64,000 bases of DNA, taken from Hydnum rufescens UP504 (Eukaryota > Basidiomycota > Agaricomycetes > Cantharellales > Hydnaceae). The stretch covers positions 111,224-175,223 of the forward strand of contig MU129015.1 in the NCBI GenBank assembly GCA_014904985.1, read 5' to 3'. The position numbers and the translations under genes are program-made. Shown here one piece after another: positions 1 through 9,586 of the stretch. Each line of letters begins with the position of its first letter. Position 1 is the stretch's first letter. The notes below the pieces were generated by a model. It was not told where the DNA came from, made no database searches, and was given only the letters and a program-made list of their open reading frames with translations.

Positions 1-345
1 AAAAGAGAGAGATACTCTATTATTTAAATTTGGGCCAATTCTGATGCATAGAAGTGGCCCAATCCACTCTGTAATTCGCCATCTCATGCCTTATTGGCTC
101 TGACTCATTACCATCACTCTTCTTCGGGTTTCCTGGACATATTTTTATTATATAGTATTTATTTTAAATATACATGCTTGGTATATTGTGTACTGTGCTT
201 GCAGCGCAGCGCTTGGGCGCTTCTTGAGTATCGGCAATTGCCGGCATTGAATCTGCATCTTGCTTCCATCTCGCAACCACAACAAGCAACCACCCGAAAA
301 GGCAGCGCACGACCCGGCACCTGCCTCTGTGGGTGTGGGTCACAG
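1..345. other. Leading stretch, unassigned exon-like DNA
   Basis: I recognise no gene here. The last 45 bases form a GACCC...GGGTC hairpin that sits directly before a GTGAGT splice-donor-like site at 346. The stretch is therefore probably the first visible exon-like segment of the hairpin repeat described next. Its upstream end is outside the window or not visible. Confidence 0.3.
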
Positions 346-451
346 GTGAGTATTTTTTTCAGTAGATACAACGCGCAAAAGAGCAGCGAAAGCTTGCTCT
401 TTTGCCACTGCTTTGGGATTTTTTTAGTAACATTGCCTTAATTTATTTTAG
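346..451 (+). other. Hairpin-bearing intron unit a (106 nt)
   Basis: It starts GTGAGT and ends TTTTAG. In the middle, AAAGAGCAGCGAAAGC pairs with GCTTGCTCTTTTGC to give a long stem. The likely branch region is TTAGTAACAT, about 25 nt before the acceptor. Unit b has the same length. Confidence 0.6.
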
Positions 452-537
452 ATTGAGGCCTCATCATATCGAGAGCCCAAATTGGAGCCCGACGCACAGG
501 AACATGACACGCAGCACAAAACACAGGGGAACGCGAA

Positions 538-700
538 CGGCAGCGCAACGTATGGCAACGGACACGGCAGCACAGCATACGCAATGCGACACGGCAGCAC
601 AGCATACGGCAATGCGACATGGCAGCACAGTGGTCAGCAACGCGACGCAGCGCGATGCACGGCAACGCGACACGGCAGCACGATGCATGGCAACACGCAC
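538..700 (+). repeat. Degenerate tandem repeat, GACACGGCAGCACAGCATAC-type
   Basis: Units of about 25-28 bp built from GACACGGCAGCACA plus a CATACGGCAATGC-like segment recur five to six times with small changes. All six frames show low-complexity peptides, so I do not call a protein. The tract lies within the second exon-like segment of the hairpin repeat. Confidence 0.6.
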
Positions 701-809
701 AAGCAATCCCAACGACCGATATACGGCACGCCAAACGAGGACGTGACTGCGTCAAATGAAATGCCAGGAATCACACACCCGCCACAGCGGGTGTGTGGTT
801 CCATATCAG

Positions 810-915
810 GTGAGTTCCTCCCTCCCACTACCTACAGCCACACAAAAAGAGCAGCGAAAGCTGGTCTTTTGCGTGTTCTTTAATTTTTAACTAATTTAAA
901 AGTCGTATCGTCTAG
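810..915 (+). other. Hairpin-bearing intron unit b (106 nt)
   Basis: GTGAGT donor and CGTCTAG acceptor, with a TAACTAAT branch-like site. The central stem is formed by AAAGAGCAGC and GCTGGTCTTTT. Directly upstream is a perfect exon hairpin, CACACACCCGC/GCGGGTGTGTG, ending 13 nt before the donor. Confidence 0.65.
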
Positions 916-1085
916 GTCTCGAGTCTCTTTGCAAACGAATACCGACGCAAAACCCCCCGCAACCCCACTTATCGACACCCAAACGACGGGGCACAGAGAA
1001 GACCCGTACGACCGGTCGTACGGATGACCTGGAGTACACGGTCCCAGTACCCACACTCCCGCAGCGGGTGTGGGGTACTACAAAG

Positions 1086-1200
1086 GTATGTCTCTTTTAT
1101 TTTTTTTATTTCTTATTCTTGTGGCGCAAAAAGAGCAGCATAGGCTGCTCTTTTGCACTGCATTGCTGTTCTACTAACATTTCATCATTTATTTCTCTAG
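1086..1200 (+). other. Hairpin-bearing intron unit c (115 nt)
   Basis: GTATGT donor, CTACTAACAT branch-like site, TTTCTCTAG acceptor. The central stem is AAAGAGCAGC(ATAG)GCTGCTCTTT, essentially perfect. The preceding exon ends in a nearly perfect hairpin, GTACCCACAC...GTGTGGGGTAC, a few bases before the donor. Confidence 0.7.
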
Positions 1201-1385
1201 ATTCTGAACAGAACCCCCGTGAGCCCCAAGCAGAACCCGCCGAACGAGACGTGGCAAACAATTACCGCGAACGAAGCCCCACAAATGAAGACCGCGACCC
1301 CTTCAAGGGAGCGCCCAAATGGAACCGACCCCGACCAGGGCATATGGACCCCACCCGCTGCGGCGGGTGTGGTGGGTATATGCAG

Positions 1386-1484
1386 GTGCGTGGCCTGCAT
1401 GAACTATGCCCCCCCCTGTGGTGGCAAACCCCAGGGGGGGGGGGGATAATATGTATATAGCGTAATATGTATATAATAATAGTA

Positions 1485-1515
<31 letters not shown>
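1386..1515 (+). repeat. 3' end of the hairpin repeat: G/C hairpin and (TAA)n tail
   Basis: A fourth donor-like GTGCGT at 1386 follows the hairpin CCCACCCGC/GCGGGTGTGGTGGG but no AAAGAGCAGC hairpin comes after it. Instead there is CCCCCCCTG...CAGGGGGGG, then a run of about 15 TAA/TAG triplets (about 1,472-1,520). A simple TAA tail is what some LINE-like elements leave at their 3' end. Here it is only suggestive. Confidence 0.45.
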
Positions 1516-1518
<3 letters not shown>

Positions 1519-1625
1519 GTAAACAACAATAGTAAATAAACAAATAATCTAGCACAGCCATGGATTGGCCGATAGATGGCCAAAAAAACTGAATTGGAAT
1601 GGCTTGATTTCGGCCGAAAGGTCTG

Positions 1626-1683
1626 GGGGACCTCTTAGGTACCATTTTCTGCCCCGAAAGTGGTACCTAAATTAGGTCCCCTA
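1626..1683. repeat. Interrupted inverted repeat (hairpin)
   Basis: GGGGACCT...AGGTACCA pairs with TGGTACCT...AGGTCCCC around an 18-nt loop. The arms have two blocks each. It is structurally similar in style to the hairpins of the neighbouring repeat but has no splice signals. Confidence 0.55.
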
Positions 1684-1689
1684 TGTGAC

Positions 1690-2519
1690 TGACCAGCCTG
1701 GGGTGTGTAACCAGCACAGAGCACAGCCCCCTGCATTCTCATGCATCTGAGATTGAGAAATAGCACAACACATGAGGTTTTGAGGAGCTTGGTGTTTTTT
1801 TTCTTCGTCGTTGCGATCGACTGATTTTGGGCGGTGGGATATTTACCTAGCACGACTTGATACAATACAAATATCTGGAAGTCGTGTTGGGTTTTATAGG
1901 GCCCCGTGTCACCACCAAAGTAGTGGCGTCTAGAAAACAGTGGTATTGTCCATTCAAGCATGTTGTACAAATGAACCCTTCATCTACAAATTAGTGTTGA
2001 CAGTCTTAATCAACCACTCGAAGAACCCCTAGGCTACATCCAGTTCCAAACAGGTTCTGAGTGCATCCCTCCCCACTCCAATTGACAAATAAGGAAACTT
2101 CAAAGGGTCTTACAAACCCATATGTACCGCGTACTGTGAGCAGTATGGTGGCCCAGCGGATTTCAAAGCCAAAGAGAAGAAGGTCGATGGGTGCGATCAG
2201 GGGTGAGTGAGTCATCACACAGGTGCCTGGACAATAAAGAGGAAGAAGAGGAAGAAGCGATAGACAATTCAGACACACGGTATCAGAAACCCCAACTGCC
2301 AGCCTTCGAATGCCAGCTCTTTGAACGCAGGCTTAGACTCAAACTGAAAGCGTGTCGTCGATTTAACATTAACGCAGATGCCGACAAGATAGCAGCCCTC
2401 GCAGTAAGTGAATGTACAGCTAGTCGGCAATAAGTTATGGGGGTGAAATGTCGAAAGATGAATGGAGAGGTTGTTAAGAGAATGAGGAAGATTTGGGTGG
2501 AGTATGGGTCAATCATTGA
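1690..2519. other. Intergenic or unrecognised exon region
   Basis: No recognised gene. A plus-strand open stretch at 2,191-2,433 has an acidic run (EEEEEEAID) followed by basic residues and ends near a GTAAGT-like site at 2,405. It may be an exon of an unknown gene, but it is short and unsupported. The minus strand up to 2,519 is the 3' flank of the TPR gene. Confidence 0.3.
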
Positions 2520-5264
2520 TTAGTGAGCGACGAATGGCCAAGGCTCCTCCTTTGCGTTAAGAGCCTCTTCATGGCGGCCAAATTTTGAAAGATAGTCGGA
2601 GTGGTTGTCAAGAGAATCAGCGAGATCTGGGCGGAATACGTTGGGGCGATCTGCGGCTACTAAGCGACGAATGCACAAGGCCTCCTGATTTGCCTTGAGG
2701 GCTTCTTCATTGCAGCCAAATTTCGAAAGATGATCCGAGTACTTGCTAAGAGAACGAGCAAGATCTGGGTGGAATACTTTGGGACGATCTGCGGCTAGCA
2801 AGTGATAGATGGCCAAGGCCTCCTCATTTGCCTTGAGGGCCTCTTCATCACAGCAAATTTCGAAAGATAAATGGAGTGGTTGTGAAGAGAATGAGCGAGA
2901 CCTTGGCGGAATACTTCAGGGCGATCTGCGGCTAGCAAGCGATAGATGACCAAGGCCTCCTCACTTGCCTTGAGGGCCTCTTCATCGCGGCCAAATTTCG
3001 AAAGACATTTGGAGTGGTTGTTAAGAGAAAGAGCGAGACCTGAGCGGAATACTTTGGGGCGACCTGCAGCTAGCAAGCGATGAATGCTCAAGGTCTCTTC
3101 AATTGCCTTGAGGGCCTCTTCATCGCAGCCAAATTTTGAAAGACAATTGGAGTGGTTGTTAAGAGAAACAGCAAGAATTGGGCGGAATACTTTGGGGCAG
3201 TCTGCGGCTAGCAAGCAATAGATGGCCAAGGCCTCCTCATTTGCCTTGAGGGCCTCTTCATCACAGCCAAATTTCGAAAGATAAATGGAGTGGTTGTTAA
3301 GAGAACGAGCGAGATCATCGCGGAATACTTTGGGCGATCTGCGGCTAGCAAACGATAGATGGCCAAGGCCTCCTCATTTCCCTTGAGGCCTCTTCATCGC
3401 AGCCAAATTTGGAAAGACGATTGGAGTGGTTGTGAAGAGAATCAGCGAGATCTGGGCGGAATACTTTGGGGCGATCTGCGGCTAGCAAACGATAGATGGC
3501 CAAGGCCTCCTCATTTGCCTTGAGGGCCTCTTCATCACGGCCAAATTTTGAAAGATAAATGGAGAGGTTGCTAAGGGAAAGAGCGAGATATGAGCGGAAT
3601 ACTTTGGGGTGATCTGCGGCTAGCAAGCGATGAATTCCCACAGCCTCCTCATTCACCTTGAGACCCTCTTCATCACGGCCAAATTTGGACAGCAAGTTAG
3701 AGTGGTTGGTCAGAGAATGGGCGAGATCTTGGCGGAATACTTTGGGGCAATCTGCAGCTAGCAAGCGATAGATGCCCAAGGCCTCCTCATTTGCCTTGAG
3801 GGCCTCTTCATCACGGCCAAATTTCGAAAGATATTTGGAGTGGTTGTGAAGAGAATGAGCGAGATCTGGGCGGAATACTTCAGGGCAATCTGCAGCTAGC
3901 AAGCGATAAATGGCCACGGCCTCCTCATTTGCCTTGAGGGCCTCTTCATCACGGCCAAATTTTGAAAGATAAACGGAGAGGTTGTTAAGAGAACGAGCGA
4001 GATCTGGGTGGAATACTTCAGGTTGATCTGTGGCTAGCGAGCGATGAATGCTCAAGGCCTCCTCATTTGCTCTGAGTGCCTCTTCATCATGGCCCAATCG
4101 GGAAAGAGACAGGGAAAGCCACCCAAGAGCACCGGCAAGCTGTGACTTCTCCCCCCCAGCGCGGTATAGTACCACTACCATAGTCTGTACTTCCAATGCT
4201 TCACCCCAAAGACCCATATCGTGCAAATTCCTTGACAGATCATTCATCTTTCCCGCCAATGTAGCCGAATCCAATTTCACCTCCCTGACATCATGCAGCT
4301 CGTTCAGGAGCTGCAATGTTGCCGTAACTGTTTCACGAAGTTGACGTGTCAGGTCCCCAGTCGGCTGCTGGTGAGTTTCCCATCCCACAACCTGCATTTC
4401 GACATCCATACCAACTGAAATATGCGGCAAGACACCCCGGACTTCCACTGTAAGCTCCGAGATCTGGCTTGTGAGATATGACACGTGGCGATCATGCCCA
4501 GTTTGTAGTCCAGTCATCCCCATCTGTCTGTTTCGTCCTCATCAGTCTGTTATTGCTATATTGAACCAAGGACATCAATTACCTTGCACTCAGTGGTGTC
4601 GAGGTCACCCATAAGCCCATCTCCTCCAGTCGTCCTTGCACAGCCACCCCGATTTGCTGAAACACTGCCTGACCCACCAGCTGTTCGAGCAAGTTGCGCA
4701 TTCCTTCCAGTAGAATTGAAGCCTAAGAATTGAATTTAATATCATTGAATTGTCGATACCCCAAATTACTATTGCTCACCGGTGCATTTTCAGAGGCTAA
4801 CTGGGATCTTGCTGAGACTGATTGGCCCAGAGACGTGATCGTTCCTGGTCTGTCCACAGGGTTGGATGCTGTTATCGATGTCATAATCTTTATGAGGACA
4901 TCAGCTCATTGTTTCAAAGTGAGAGGGATCCTGTGAAATGCACACACTTGGAACGTATGCAAACAATCTGTCAGATTCTGTTCGTGCCTTGATATCACAG
5001 TCATAATTTGATCACGCTGGATGTAGCTTCTCCAAAGATTCAAACTGGACCATTGCTTTGCATCAGCACAAATTGCCATCAGGTTCCTATCGCCGAAAGA
5101 GATATATTTCATTGTAGAGATTGTGCAAGGAAATTGGGAAGCATACCGCCTTAAAATTAATAACCTTGAAGCTATTGCCGTATCATCGGGGATGTTGCTC
5201 CCCTTCAACCTGCCTACAAAGCTCTCAAGAAACTTTGCAACCCGAACTGTGAGCTGGTTGCATC
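2520..5264 (-). pseudogene. TPR-repeat signalling-type protein, 5'-truncated and frameshifted
   Basis: The C-terminal two thirds is a run of tetratricopeptide-like repeats (consensus around LLAADRPKVFRPDLA, LSKFGRDEEALKANEEAL), probably a helical protein-interaction solenoid. Upstream exons (about 4,523-5,264) encode a helical region with the words GQAVFQQI and NLTDCLHTFQ. The gene at 38.5-40.7 kb shares this architecture (GQAVFEQM, RENLTKC). The N-terminal part looks like a four-helix bundle of the HeLo/MLKL type seen in fungal cell-death proteins, but that is a weak inference. The array is broken by three one-base deletions (about 2,853, 3,332 and 3,388). The 5' end stops at the LTR at 5,265, so the N-terminus is missing. 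It is either a pseudogene or a gene with local sequence errors plus a real transposon truncation. Confidence 0.7.
2560..4110 (-). repeat. Eleven tandem 138-bp (46-codon) TPR units
   Basis: The anchor word GCGGCTAGCA or a variant recurs at about 2,653, 2,791, 2,928, 3,066, 3,204, 3,341, 3,478, 3,616, 3,754, 3,892 and 4,030. Spacing is 138 bp except for three intervals of 137 bp, which mark the three single-base deletions. The near-identity of units suggests recent expansion or gene conversion. Confidence 0.9.
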
Positions 5265-5469
5265 TGTTAAGATATAAGTCTTTTAGAGAAAACAACACTA
5301 TAATTTACCGAGTAAAATCTTGGTATTTATATATGAATACATGTTTCTACGGGGTTCGAGTATATATGGGAATAACGGATGTAGACAGGCCTATACGGTC
5401 CTGGACGGTCTTAGATCTTTCCGGAAGGTTCCAGGTTTATTCCCATATCAGGATGTATTCATTCCAATA
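5265..5469 (-). repeat. 3' LTR of Copia element 1
   Basis: On the plus strand it runs TGTTAAGATATAAG... to ...CATTCCAATA. It matches the other LTR over all 205 bases except six sites. Each of the six is TG or CA here and CG in the other LTR. It truncates the TPR gene that ends at 5,264. Confidence 0.95.
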
Positions 5470-5647
5470 CTCCCCCTCAGACCGATGCCATTCCTAAGTC
5501 CGTCCGGAATTGTTCGAGTTTCGGGCACAGGAGTGACTTTGTAAATATGTCCGCAGTCATTTCGTTTGTAGGGCACCAATGGACTGTCGCTATGCCTTGT
5601 TGTATTGTTTCCCAAATGAAATGAAATTGCACATCAATGTGTTTTGA

Positions 5648-5968
5648 TCACACATGAAATTGGGGATTTTCTGTCAGGGTGATCGCCGATTGATTATCAA
5701 TGTGTAGTTCCGAAGGTCCAGATTGGGTAAAACCTAGGGCATCGAAGAAGTTTCGTAGCCATATTATTTGTTTTGTAGCTAAGGTAGCGGCAATATATTC
5801 CGCCTCCATCAATGATAGGGCCACAATGGACTGCTTCTTGGAAGTCCATGATATTGCTCCTCCGCCGAGTAAAAAGGTATATCCGGAAATTGATTTCCGA
5901 TCAATTTCGTTTGACGCCCAATCAGCATCCGAAAATCCGGATATGGCTATGGTGGCACTTCCCCGCAT
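5648..5968 (-). pseudogene. Copia RNase H domain (fragment)
   Basis: RNase H of the retroelement, which degrades the RNA strand of RNA:DNA hybrids. The expected acidic residues are visible in FSDADWAS, MEAEY and LHIDNQSA. The frame is lost after NPQFHV at the C-terminus, and the join to the reverse transcriptase upstream (5,968-6,100) is also out of frame. The domain is recognisable but not part of one continuous reading frame. Confidence 0.85.
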
Positions 5969-6099
5969 TGATTGTATGTAATCCCCATGTCTTTAGTTCC
6001 TTGTAGATACCTAAATAGGTGTTTGACTGCATGCCAATGTTCATTGGACAGATTGTGGGAAAATTGAGACAGGGATTGTATTGCGTAAGCAATGTCGGG

Positions 6100-7191
6100 T
6101 CATGTTCCAATAGTGGCATACATCAAGGAGCCTATGGCTGCCCGATATAATTCTGGGCGCTCGAATTTATTATCGTCATTTGTTGGGTGGAACTGGATGG
6201 AAGCTGGTAGGGGAGTGACAGATGTTCCGCTTTGGGACATGTTGTATCGATCTAGGATTTTCCTAATATATTGACCCTGAGAGATCATGATCGATTTCCT
6301 TTCTCGGTTTCTATTGATTTCAATTCCAAGTAATAGACGTGGTGTCCCCTGGTCCGTGGTCTCAAATTCGCGTCTGATTTCATCCTTGGCTGCATCTAAT
6401 CGCGCCTTTGATGATGAGATGAAGATGACATCATCTACCCAAATGGCAATTATATCAAATTCTTTGCCTTTGCGCCTTATGTAAACGCAGTGATCATTCG
6501 GCAACCGGGTGTATTTTAAGGTGCTGGTTATGTAAGCATTGAATTTTGTGTTCCATTCTCGGCCTGATTGTTTAAGTCCGTAGAGTGTGTGCACCAATCG
6601 GGCGACTCTGTTCGTCCCATCTTCATATCCCTTGGGCTGTTGCATGTATATAGATTCGTGTAGGTCACCATTTAAATATGCGCCCCTTATGTCCATTTGA
6701 CCCATTTCAAGGTCTAGGATGGCGGCGGTAGCGATTAGATTATGTAATGAGTCCATGCGCATTACCGGAGAAAATGTCTGGTCGAAATCTTGACTGGGGA
6801 TCTGAGTGAATCCCTGAGCGACTAATCGGGCTTTGAATCGTGATAGATTCCCATCGACATCAAATTTCTTTTTGAATGTCCAACAATTGCCGATTGCCTG
6901 TCGGTCCGCAGGTAAGGATTCAAGTCTCCAGGTCCCTTTTTCCTGGAGCATTTGCAGTTCGCTTTGAATTGCCTTTTCCCATTGCGGCCAGTCTGGGGAT
7001 TTCATCGCGTCCTTTAGTGTATTAGGCTCGTCAAATATTGACTTTTCACCTGAAATTAATGACCTGACATGGTCGGTCATGTCACCCTCGGGGCTTAGTT
7101 CATTGGGTTTATTTTGTTGAGCAGGTACTATTTCCTTCCGTGTTCCTGGATTATGTAGTTTTGCATAGGTAATTGTCTTACGCTCGCACAA
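6100..7191 (-). pseudogene. Copia reverse transcriptase
   Basis: About 363 residues of the Ty1/Copia RNA-dependent DNA polymerase. Typical words in order are WPQWEKAIQSEL, FKARLVAQGFTQ, FSPVMRMDSL, DIRGAYLNGDL, HTLYGLKQSGREW and the catalytic WVDDVIF. The last is in the position of the usual YVDDM-type active site, so both aspartates are kept. The frame ends abruptly at both borders, which fits a decayed pol. Confidence 0.9.
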
Positions 7192-7296
7192 GCCACGGCA
7201 AGTGGGCAGCGTCGGTTCCAGGGGTGATATTGAATTGTTTTGAATATGCGGAGAATTGGTATCACGAGTCTCGGGTTCCTGGGGCTCCCCCTCAAT

Positions 7297-8619
7297 TCAA
7301 GCATGTTCTGAGTCAGGATTAGAATCACTGGAAGGGATGGGGAGATCGAGATTGACCTGGCTTGGGGTGTCGGGGCTATTATTGAATTTGAAGTTCCGGG
7401 AAATTAAAAGTTTGTGGGTTTTTGGGTTGTAGTACCTAATGGCCCTCGGTCCCACTTCAATGCCGACAAAAAAGAATTTATTTGCCTTTGGGTCTAATTT
7501 CGATCGGTTGCCCTCGTCTAGGACCCATACGTCTGATCCAAATTTGCGGAGATTAGATATGTCTGGCTTTATACCTGTCCATACCTCCATCGGGGTTTTA
7601 TTATGTAATGCCCTTGTAGGGCTTCATGCTCGGATGTATGCGGCATATGAAACTGCCTCCGCCCATAGGTTCTTAGGTAAACCTTTGGCGATTAGCATAG
7701 CTCGCGCGATCTCGAGTAAAGTCCGGTTCGGCTGCTCGGCCATTCCATGTTGTTGGGGTGAATGGGGCGCAGTAAATTTAGATTCTATTCCTTTTTTGGC
7801 TAACCATTTTTGGAGATCCTGATCAATAAATTCGCCGCCATTATCAAATTTAAATGCTTTTGGCAGTCGATTTAATTGGGTTTCGATCCACGCAACATAG
7901 TTTTGGATTTGTTGCCGTGCCTCCGACTTTTCCTTAAGGAATTTGACGGTGATTCGTCTCGAATGGTCGTCGATGAATGATATGTAATACCGCGATCCTC
8001 CAATGGAAGCAGTTCTTGCTGGTCCCCACAAGTCAGAATGTGTGAGATCGCCGGGTTTCCCGGCTCGGTTATCGCTCGATTTGGGAAATGATTGATGATG
8101 TAATTTGGCTTGAATACAAGCCTCGCACGCAAGATCTTGATTTGAATCAGGATCAACTTTGATTCCCGTTACCATATCGGAATTGAATAGGGTTTTGAGC
8201 CCTGAGATTGACAGGTGGCCAAATCTCCGGTGGGCCTCTCCCCATGAGATCGGCGCAGGACTCGATGACGCATAATTTGCTGTCTCGGTCATTCGCGCTC
8301 GTCCCTCCAATATGTATGATCTATTGCGTAATGTTCCTTCCATTACGGGCTGTCCATTAGGGGGAAAAATGGTGATTTTTCCATTTTTATGTCGTATTTC
8401 CCATCCTAGCTCGTCGATCCGTGCTGACGACAGTAGACAGTTTCCCGCGTTCGGGGAATATATGACGTTGCGTAGTTTGACAGGGATTAATTTCCCATTG
8501 TATCGAGCTTCAATAGTGACGGTGCCTCGGCCTTTTCCCTCCAGTTGCATGTTTTCGCGATTCCTTGGATAAGTTCGGTCCGGGAATGAATTCGGTGAAC
8601 ATTTCCCGTTTAGTTGCAA
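7297..8619 (-). pseudogene. Copia integrase with pre-integrase zinc motif
   Basis: The region around HRRFGHLS...CEACIQAK is the zinc-binding pre-integrase module. The catalytic triad is readable as D in THSDLWGP, D in KFDNGGEF and E in GMAEQPNR. The frame is interrupted near 7,590-7,624. The segment at 7,297-7,590 (KFGSDVWVLDEGNRSKLDPKA) continues the C-terminal domain in another frame. The chemistry residues survive but the protein cannot be made as one piece from this sequence. Confidence 0.88.
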
Positions 8620-9546
8620 TATGGGATGTCGTGCCTGAGTTGATTAGCCACGTAGATTTGGAGATTGCAGAGCTGGATCTGGCACTGAGTGCGTACTCAG
8701 GGTCTCGATGGATTGCCTGGTTAGTCGACTCGGGTGTCGTGGACTTTGCCTCCTTCACCCCTTGTCCTTCTCCTTTTTCTCCTTCTTCTTTTGTCGGGGC
8801 CCTGTCCCTCTTTTCCTCCCCCTTTCGCCCAACATTGATCCCTTGTGTGGCCGGGCTTCGAGCAATTCGAGCACGTGGCCCGGGAGTCTGCAGTCGTTTG
8901 CCCTTGTTCAGGGCTAATTTCGCGATCTCGGTAGACTGTGATTTGTCACGGCGACGGCGATCTTCATCTAGAATCATTGTAATCAATTCTTCCGATTTGA
9001 TCTCTGATTCGCTCGTTTTGGATCCGAAATAAGATGACTCGAATGAACTCCATGAGCTCGGTAATGTGGAGATTAATAATATTGCGAATTCTATATCCGG
9101 AAGCGGATAGCCCAATATCGCGAGGTTTTCCTTGCCTTTCAGAATACAGCAATATGTTCTATTATCGGCGTAGATTCGGATGGAATTATTTGTAATAATT
9201 TTCGCCTTTCCGCGACTACTCCAAAAATGCCCTTGGGCTCCTTGGTGTCACGTAATTGCGTCCACATTTGGGCTGCGGTCTGAGCACCGCTTAAATGGAT
9301 GAGTTCTTCATCTCCCACGGTCAATTGGAGTAAGGATCGAGTTTGGAGATCTCGAGTCTCCCATTCTTTGATCAGGGACTCATCACTGGGACGCGGGTAG
9401 GTGCCGTCAATATATTTCGTTAGATCGGCTATCGCGAGTAATGCCGTGACCCTGGTTTTCCATGGAAGCCAGTTGTCCCCTTTCAATTGATCGATCCGGT
9501 AAAAACCGTTGAGGGTGTTCTTGTCTATCGGGGCGATGTCGGGCAT
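8510..9546 (-). pseudogene. Copia gag and protease, frameshifted
   Basis: The gag N-terminus starts MPDIAPIDKNTLNGF at 9,546 and contains the UBN2-like stretch WLPWKTRVTALL. A frame change near 9,130 leads into ILLISTLPSSWSSFES. A CCHC zinc knuckle (CSNCSKPGHTRDQC, around 8,840-8,880) is present but lies in a different frame from its surroundings. The protease signature reads WLINSGTTSHI, where the catalytic aspartate of the usual D-S/T-G is asparagine. Both changes argue for loss of function. Confidence 0.85.
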
Positions 9547-9570
9547 AACGAGTGTCTTTGTTTTTAAGCG

Positions 9571-9586
9571 ACTGGTGCTGATAACG
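9571..9586 (-). other. Primer-binding-site region of Copia element 1
   Basis: Read on the minus strand the bases after the 5' LTR are CGTTATCAGCACCAGT. Copia elements often use an internal tRNA fragment as primer, and TTATCAGCAC-like sites occur at this place. The exact tRNA was not identified. Confidence 0.4.

Larger units (their letters stand above)
301..1460 (+). repeat. Spliced hairpin repeat, family unknown
   Basis: At least three modules follow one another with the same plan. Each has an exon-like, C/A-rich segment ending in a CACACCC...GGGTGTG hairpin, then immediately a GT donor. About 30-55 nt further on comes a second hairpin with an AAAGAGCAGC arm, then a CTAAC/CTAAT/GTAAC branch-like site and an AG acceptor. 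Donors lie at 346, 810, 1086 and 1386, and acceptors at 451, 915 and 1200. A fourth complete unit is at 52,160-52,310. The exon-like segments stay open in at least one frame and end in a related peptide word (for example PPQRVCGS, LPQRVWGT). This could be an introner-type element, a spliced transposon, or a non-coding RNA gene family. I do not recognise it as a named family. Confidence 0.6.

Noticed and set aside
402..883. Long overlapping frames in the GGCAGCACA repeat as proteins
   Set aside because: All frames in both directions are open because of the tandem repeat. Composition is low-complexity and differs in every frame.
2560..4110. Regularly spaced repeats as a possible CRISPR-like array
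   Set aside because: The 138-bp unit is entirely coding, equals 46 codons and encodes TPR helices. There is no short-repeat/unique-spacer alternation.
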